Shown piece after piece: positions 30,236-34,069 of a DNA stretch of 34,069 nucleotides. The translations under genes and the position numbers were made by a program. Below the pieces are notes generated by a model that worked only from the letters and a program-made list of their open reading frames with translations, was not told the DNA's origin and did not search any database. This DNA comes from Porphyromonadaceae bacterium (lineage in GTDB: Bacteria > Bacteroidota > Bacteroidia > Bacteroidales > Porphyromonadaceae): the NCBI GenBank assembly GCA_030528445.1, contig JAUMYV010000020.1:1-34069 (forward strand), given 5' to 3'. How positions within the stretch are numbered: the first letter of the stretch is position 1; each line of letters starts with the position of its first letter.

Positions 30236-30667
30236 ATGGAAACTAAAGTTATCAGCGCATTCGACGCTAACAACGGGTTTTGCAGTGGCGATCTATTTAC
30301 CGACTGCGGTCTACAAGTAATCATTAAAAGCCCAGAGGCTGTTGAGGTAGCCAAGGTGGCATACAGAGATAATCTCCAGTACGCCACAGAAGACTGGATT
30401 GACGAGCAGGTATCCAAGCTCTATGTTGGTGTAAGCCTAGCCTATGACAGTCAGCACACGTCTCAGTCTGGTATCATCTCAATAGACCACGATAGCATTG
30501 ACGCTATCCGAGCTGCGCTAGAGCTCGAGTTCGGCAAGCCAGAGACCGCTAACGCCCCTATCGAGTACCTCGGCTACGACGAGGCTCACAACGACCACTG
30601 GGCTGTATGGTCTCTAGAGGTCGAGGTAAACGATGATAATGATATCATCAGCTGGGTAGAGTACTAA
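30236..30667 (+). CDS. Conserved-looking small protein of unknown function (143 aa)
   Basis: This 143-residue acidic protein starts METKVISAFDANNGFCSGDL and contains VSLAYDSQHTSQSGIISIDH and HWAVWSLEVEVNDDNDIISW. It is mixed alpha/beta with no signal peptide or membrane helix. It is the first gene behind the strong promoter at 30133, preceded by an A-rich stretch typical of Bacteroidota starts, so it may be well expressed in lysogens. Its acidity and small size would suit an anti-restriction or DNA-mimic-like role, but nothing in the motifs proves this. Confidence 0.75.
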   Translation: METKVISAFDANNGFCSGDLFTDCGLQVIIKSPEAVEVAKVAYRDNLQYATEDWIDEQVSKLYVGVSLAYDSQHTSQSGIISIDHDSIDAIRAALELEFGKPETANAPIEYLGYDEAHNDHWAVWSLEVEVNDDNDIISWVEY

Positions 30668-30684
30668 TACTAATATCATTCACA

Positions 30685-30706
30685 CCCCTGCCCTTCGGGG
30701 CGGGGG
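30685..30706 (+). other. UUCG-tetraloop hairpin between right-arm genes
   Basis: CCCCTGCCC (30685-30693) and GGGCGGGGG (30698-30706) form a 9-bp stem capped by TTCG, one of the most stable RNA tetraloops. It is followed by ATAAAAAAG rather than a T run, so it is not an intrinsic terminator on this strand. It lies 18 bases after one stop and 18 bases before the next ATG, where it may protect RNA ends or set the ratio of the two products. Confidence 0.75.
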
Positions 30707-30724
30707 ATAAAAAAGAAAAACGTC

Positions 30725-31654
30725 ATGGAAATGGAAGCAATACAAACGGTTAGGAACCCCAAGAAGGTAGAGATTGCGGGAGATTACAATCTCGTAGTTT
30801 ACAACGACGAGGTCATCGGTATGATCCTCGTTGCAGAAGAAAAGGTCAGAGCAGACTTTTTGGTCTATAAGGTTGTAACTAAGTTCGGTTACGATCAAAA
30901 ATTACACCTCCAATCGTCAGAGGAAGATGAAGTAGGAGGTTTCAAGCTAGCTAAAACCGGTGGAAAATGGCTAATGGCCAGCTTCTACAAGAGGGTTGGA
31001 AACAGAAATAATGGCTGCGCAAACAGCCAACTAATCCATAAAGATCTAATAAAAATAGAATCATGCTCAGCTGTAACGCAACCTCTAAACCTGACATGGA
31101 CGTATTCATGGGTGGACAAACTAGACCACCCCGATAAATATGGTAATACCCGAGAGAGGAAAACGAGATATGTACCTCTCCATGAAGAGGGGTTCTGCAT
31201 TATTCCCGAAAGGGAGATAACGAAGTACACCTTTGAGTGTTTCGCTAAAACTCTGAAAATTGTTCAGCCTAAATTTAAAGAATTATTCGCAGAGGAAACC
31301 AAAAATAAATTCGAAGCGATTTTCTATTATGACAATTCTTTATTGATCCACGTTCCGGGAAAGGATTTCTACGCGTGGTATAACCGGGTAGATGGCCAAT
31401 TCGAACGGTACGCAGAGCCGTCAGAATGGTATGAATTTAAGAGGTCATTCACCGTTCATAAATTCGATTATGACCAACTTTCACGCATAATCCTCAGAGA
31501 GGATTTGCCTCTAAGTAGGCGTAATGACGATGAGGAGCCTGAACCACGCCGCATCCGACGCGGTCGCTCTGGGGAAAGACGAGAGCGTCTGGCACAGCAA
31601 GAGGCCGCCGAGGCAGAGCACGAGGCGTCACCCGCCTCGTCCACAGAAGAGTAA
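30725..31654 (+). CDS. Phage protein of unknown function with disordered charged tail (309 aa)
   Basis: I do not recognise this protein. Residues ~10-255 are beta-rich with many aromatics (GDYNLVVYNDEVIGMILVAE, FEAIFYYDNSLLIHVPGKDF). The last ~45 residues are disordered: a basic stretch (RRIRRGRSGERRERL) and then an acidic Ala/Glu/Ser end. The first ~250 codons are more AT-rich than the tail, whose codon use is GC-rich like the structural genes; this may mark a fusion or recombination joint near 31500. It sits between two stable hairpins and upstream of the XRE gene. The bipolar tail could bind nucleic acid or a partner. Confidence 0.78.
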   Translation: MEMEAIQTVRNPKKVEIAGDYNLVVYNDEVIGMILVAEEKVRADFLVYKVVTKFGYDQKLHLQSSEEDEVGGFKLAKTGGKWLMASFYKRVGNRNNGCANSQLIHKDLIKIESCSAVTQPLNLTWTYSWVDKLDHPDKYGNTRERKTRYVPLHEEGFCIIPEREITKYTFECFAKTLKIVQPKFKELFAEETKNKFEAIFYYDNSLLIHVPGKDFYAWYNRVDGQFERYAEPSEWYEFKRSFTVHKFDYDQLSRIILREDLPLSRRNDDEEPEPRRIRRGRSGERRERLAQQEAAEAEHEASPASSTEE

Positions 31655-31661
31655 AACAAGT

Positions 31662-31692
31662 AGCCCCCGACCTCGGCAAAGGTACGGGGGCT
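31662..31692 (+). other. Stable hairpin before the XRE regulator gene
   Basis: AGCCCCCG (31662-31669) pairs with CGGGGGCT (31685-31692), extended inward by ACC/GGT (31670-31672 with 31681-31683). It begins 7 bases after the preceding stop. TTGCAGAAAGG follows, so no T run is present and termination is unlikely. It may separate expression of the XRE gene from the upstream genes. Confidence 0.6.
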
Positions 31693-31767
31693 TGCAGAAA
31701 GGCGGAAATAAAAGCGAAAACCGCACCACCCTGCGAGTCGCAAAGATAACTAAAAAAGAACAAGACT

Positions 31768-32016
31768 ATGCAGGAAATTAAAGTACAAACCAGAGCAGAC
31801 ATCGCCTCGATTATCTCCGAGGCGAGAAAAAAACAAGGACTAAGCAAATCAAAACTCGCTAGGCAGATTGGTCAGATGCGCAGCAAGGTTGTTGCGACAA
31901 ATCAGATAGATCGCCTAGAGGGTAATGATGGTGATGCGTCCTATCAGATAGACCTCCTCCTGGAGGCGGCAAGTCTGCTCGAGTTAGAAATCATCATCAG
32001 GCACAAGTCAGAGTAG
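31768..32016 (+). CDS. XRE-like helix-turn-helix regulator
   Basis: This 82-residue protein is a single DNA-binding domain. The helix-turn-helix runs from IISEARKKQGLSKSKLARQI, through an unusual insertion (GQMRSKVVATNQ), to IDRLEGNDGDASYQIDLLLE. The order 'helix, SKSKLAR, N-x-I-x-R-L-E-x-x-x' is that of Cro/C1 and antitoxin-type XRE proteins. It lies just before the integrase, so it may control lysogeny or integrase levels. Possible targets are the repeat array at 3850 and the palindrome at 3953. Confidence 0.8.
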   Translation: MQEIKVQTRADIASIISEARKKQGLSKSKLARQIGQMRSKVVATNQIDRLEGNDGDASYQIDLLLEAASLLELEIIIRHKSE

Positions 32017-32057
32017 CGCATCGTAGTCTGGTGCGCCTCTGACTACATTACAGGATT

Positions 32058-33086
32058 ATGGGCATCAGATTACGTATGATCCACGGCGATATGGCCGTGG
32101 AAATGGAGGGGGATAGCGCGCAGGATGTACTTGATGTGCTGCACGGGACTCTGGCTAGACGAGAGTGGCCGCAGGGCAATAGTCGCACTCTGGAGACCAC
32201 TAGGCATACCCTGCTTGACGCGATGCACAGGTATATCTGCGACCGCACAAGGGGGCGCACGAGTGAGATGTATGCCGAGGCGATAGTGGCTACGTCGGTA
32301 CACGTCGACCCTGCCACCGTCTATCTTGACGAGATTACGCTGTCGTGGGTCGGCAGTCTGGATAGCCTTATGAGCGAGAGAGGGCTTGCGTCTAGCACTC
32401 GGTCTATCCACCTGCGCAACATCCGCACGGCTATCAGCTATGCGATGAGGCTTGGATGGCTATCCTCTCATCCGTTCGATGGCTACAGGATGCCTCGGCA
32501 TTTGTCTCGGCACAGAGCCTTGCCTGTGGAGGCTATCCGTGCTATGGTAGGGCTAGAGCTTGCGGGGGTGTACGCGTATCATCGGGATATGTTCCTGATC
32601 GCCTTCGGGCTGATCGGGATCAGCTGCGTGGACTTATACAACCTTGCGCCTATCACAACAGATAGGCGGGTTGAATACAGCCGCGCCAAGACCAAGAGGC
32701 CGTACAGCATCCGAGTCGAGCCGGAGATTACCGAGCTTATCGAGCGACACAAGGGGGTAGGGCGCGCTGTCGATCTATCGCAGCGGTACGCCAACAACCG
32801 CACGGCCAACGTGCGAGCCAACTGCGCCCTCAAGGTCATCGGCTCAATGCTCTACACAGACCGAGACGGCATTATGCGCCCGATATGCGATGAGCTTAGC
32901 ACCTACTGGGCTAGGCATAGCTGGGCGACCATCGCAGCGAGCATAGACATACCCAAGGACACCATTGCGGCCGCCCTTGGCCACGGAGCTCGGACGGTTA
33001 CGGACATCTATATTGATTTCGACAGCCGTAAGATTGACGAGGCCAACAGACGTGTGATAGATTATGTCTGGCATCAGAGGAGATAA
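32058..33086 (+). CDS. int: Phage integrase (tyrosine recombinase, Bacteroidetes type)
   Basis: This 342-residue enzyme should integrate and excise the prophage. It has an N-terminal arm, a core-binding helical domain (LASSTRSIHLRNIRTAISYA) and a catalytic domain. Visible residues are Lys211 in RAKTKRPYSI (beta-hairpin), Arg286 in TYWARHSWATIAA, His309 in ALGHG and nucleophile Tyr318 in VTDIYIDFD. The first Arg of the usual pentad is missing: the box I region reads FGLIGISCVDLYNL (183-196). In HxxR, Tyr283 replaces His. I recall the same IGI-x-x-x-DL and YWARH variants in related Bacteroidetes phage integrases, so this may be a normal subfamily trait. The downstream gene starts one base after its stop. 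Confidence 0.9.
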   Translation: MGIRLRMIHGDMAVEMEGDSAQDVLDVLHGTLARREWPQGNSRTLETTRHTLLDAMHRYICDRTRGRTSEMYAEAIVATSVHVDPATVYLDEITLSWVGSLDSLMSERGLASSTRSIHLRNIRTAISYAMRLGWLSSHPFDGYRMPRHLSRHRALPVEAIRAMVGLELAGVYAYHRDMFLIAFGLIGISCVDLYNLAPITTDRRVEYSRAKTKRPYSIRVEPEITELIERHKGVGRAVDLSQRYANNRTANVRANCALKVIGSMLYTDRDGIMRPICDELSTYWARHSWATIAASIDIPKDTIAAALGHGARTVTDIYIDFDSRKIDEANRRVIDYVWHQRR

Positions 33087-33087
33087 C

Positions 33088-33765
33088 ATGAGCATCAAGG
33101 ACAGAGTCGAGGAGTGGTGTCAGCACCACCCCAACGGAACAAAGGCGCAATGTGCTGCAGACTTAGGAGTATCCATATATTCTGTGCGCAGGTATTGGAC
33201 ACTCCAAAATCCGCCAAAGAGCGATAGCAGGGCTCGCGTGCTTGCTTGGCACGCAGCACACCTAGACGGCACACAAGCCGAGTGCGCAAAAGAGCTCGGC
33301 ATATCCAAGGGCATGGTCTGTAAGCTATGGCCTGTACCAGTCATCCAGCGCAAGAGCATCGACGCAGAGGCTCGTATCGAGGAGTGGTACGAGGAGTATG
33401 GAGATGTGGGCACCATGACTCAATGCGCCAGAGAGCTAGATATCCCATTCCACGTCGTCCGCCGCTTGTGGCGGTGGGAGACCAAGTATAGCAGGTCGTC
33501 CTACAATAAGTGGCGGATATGGGATTGGCAAAAAGAACATCCTAATGGGTATATCGCCGAGTGCTGCAGAGACCTTGGGCTTACCCATGCTTCTGTCTCT
33601 GCGTGGTGGCGTGGTGACCTTAACACTCCAGAGCAGGCGTCGCACCGCGACCAGGTTAGGGAGTGGAGGGAGCGCAACCCCGCGGGGAGCAAGTCTCAAT
33701 GCGTCCGAGACACAGGCATCCCACGCACCTGCGTGGATAGGTGGTGGGATGACATAGATTTTTAA
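33088..33765 (+). CDS. Protein of five tandem helix-turn-helix units
   Basis: This 225-residue protein is almost entirely five copies of one motif: (R/Q)-V/I-x-x-W, 11-12 residues, C, then x-x-(L/T)-(G/D)-(I/V/L)-x-x-x-x-V and a final W. First Trp: 10, 54, 100, 147, 193. Cys: 22, 66, 113, 159, 205. Last Trp: 37, 81, 128, 174, 220. Cys-to-Trp spacing is 15 in every copy; the period is 44-47. Examples are HPNGTKAQCAADLGVSIYSV and NPAGSKSQCVRDTGIPRTCV. Each is a homeodomain-like HTH with the (A/R)-x-x-(L/T)-G-(I/V/L) turn, joined by short linkers. It starts one base after the integrase stop (ATG at 33088; an upstream ATG at 33064 lies inside int). It may be an excisionase, an integration cofactor or a regulator reading a long composite DNA site. 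I know of HTH-repeat proteins beside Bacteroidetes integrases but no assigned mechanism. Confidence 0.85.
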   Translation: MSIKDRVEEWCQHHPNGTKAQCAADLGVSIYSVRRYWTLQNPPKSDSRARVLAWHAAHLDGTQAECAKELGISKGMVCKLWPVPVIQRKSIDAEARIEEWYEEYGDVGTMTQCARELDIPFHVVRRLWRWETKYSRSSYNKWRIWDWQKEHPNGYIAECCRDLGLTHASVSAWWRGDLNTPEQASHRDQVREWRERNPAGSKSQCVRDTGIPRTCVDRWWDDIDF

Positions 33766-33772
33766 GGCAGAT

Positions 33773-33804
33773 GTTGCATAGTGTAGATATTATGCATACA
33801 TTTA
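33773..33804 (+). promoter_or_regulatory. Candidate promoter for a small RNA
   Basis: GTTG (33773-33776), exactly 20 bases, then TACATTTA (33797-33804) repeats the spacing of the consensus promoter at 30133, with one mismatch in each box. Transcription would start near 33811. It begins 8 bases after the stop of the five-HTH gene. Confidence 0.5.
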
Positions 33805-33810
33805 CTTTCG

Positions 33811-33907
33811 AGACAGGGGCGGTACAACACACCGCCCCTGTGAATTGAAACAAACTCTTTTACGTGTTGAATCAACCTCGACCGCTGCAAGGTAGTCGAG
33901 GTTTTTT
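33811..33907 (+). ncRNA. Candidate small RNA of about 97 nt
   Basis: Between the promoter-like element and a strong terminator there is no open frame but there are two hairpins. The 5' one is ACAGGGGCGG (33813-33822) paired with CCGCCCCTGT (33832-33841), a perfect 10-bp stem with a 9-base loop beginning about 2 bases from the predicted RNA 5' end. An unstructured A/U-rich linker (33842-33873) follows and could base-pair with targets. The 3' end is a terminator hairpin. This is the usual build of a bacterial trans-acting small RNA. Whether it belongs to phage or host depends on where the attachment site lies. Confidence 0.42.
33874..33907 (+). terminator. Intrinsic terminator at the right end
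   Basis: AACCTCGAC (33874-33882) pairs perfectly with GTCGAGGTT (33895-33903) around a 12-base loop and runs into TTTTTT ending at 33907. It ends either the candidate small RNA or read-through from the five-HTH gene. Confidence 0.88.
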
Positions 33908-34069
33908 GCGCTTGATGCCACACTAATACTACTTCTGTGTTTTCTCAGTGCTAATCTGGTGCTATTTAATCATGAGTGTTTTTACAACTATCTTATATAT
34001 ACGAATTTACATTATTATATTCACATTCTGCATCGGCAAGTAATTTCTGATTACAACCGATAATCATAT
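33908..34069. other. AT-rich non-coding right end, probably near the prophage boundary
   Basis: I see no gene in these 162 bases. The region is clearly more AT-rich than the phage genes and lies just outside int and the five-HTH gene, where an attachment site would be expected. The core cannot be identified without the left end. It shares scattered words with the divergent regulatory region at 3927-3957: CAGTG, CTGGTGCT-like and ATGAGTGTTTTTA, in the same order. Confidence 0.4.

Noticed and set aside
31741..31748. TATCTTTG on the minus strand, a perfect -7 box
   Set aside because: No TTTG or TTG lies 19-21 bases upstream on that strand and no leftward gene follows, so it is probably chance.
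1..34069. CRISPR arrays, tRNA genes, rRNA or insertion sequences
   Set aside because: No regularly spaced direct repeats with unique spacers, no tRNA cloverleaf that I could recognise, no rRNA sequence and no transposase reading frame were found. Short tRNAs could escape reading by eye.

Overview
This window is most of a temperate siphovirus prophage (or its integrated right arm) from a member of the Bacteroidota, probably Bacteroidales; a Porphyromonas-like host is possible but I cannot prove it. Four things point there. The clearest promoter (30133-30164) is TTTG, 20 bases, then TACCTTTG, the Bacteroidota -33/-7 type rather than -35/-10. Start codons mostly follow A-rich stretches instead of strong Shine-Dalgarno sites. 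The single-strand-binding-like protein is of the DUF3127 type. The integrase and the multi-HTH protein beside it are of types I associate with Bacteroidetes phages.

Layout. 1-3044: end of an early region read rightwards, with a YopX-like C-terminus, a cytosine-C5 methyltransferase, a chain of very small genes joined by ATGA overlaps (three are single-helix membrane peptides), a zinc-ribbon miniprotein and a VRR-NUC nuclease. 3049-3815: a two-gene island on the minus strand (small protein plus membrane-anchored protein), preceded by an operator-like array. 3986-4771: an HExxH protein and the DUF3127 protein. 4866-9854: packaging and portal genes (TerS, TerL, portal, MuF). 9876-11164: an AT-rich cargo block. 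11470-16562: scaffold, decoration, major capsid, connectors, tail tube and tail chaperone. 16618-25740: tape measure, distal tail and a large tail-tip protein. 25764-29986: lysis genes (holin, M15 peptidase, unimolecular spanin) around a repeat-rich fibre. 30133-33765: a separate right-arm unit with its own promoter, holding two unknown proteins, an XRE regulator, a tyrosine recombinase and a protein with five tandem HTH units. 33766-34069: no gene, but a possible small RNA.

The most striking system is at 8247-10539. The MuF minor head protein carries a C-terminal RelA/SpoT-type nucleotide synthetase domain. It is followed at once by a 77-residue protein and a small alarmone hydrolase of the MESH1/SAH type. 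This has the architecture of a phage-borne polymorphic toxin with immunity: an alarmone-synthetase (toxSAS-like) warhead fixed to a virion head protein, and a hydrolase able to undo its product. Other points worth attention are the five-HTH protein, a leader with a 12-codon peptide and mutually exclusive hairpins before the head operon, the minus-strand membrane module with its 22-bp-spaced repeats, and octapeptide repeats in the fibre.

Functions are read from motifs and gene order by eye; no database search was run.
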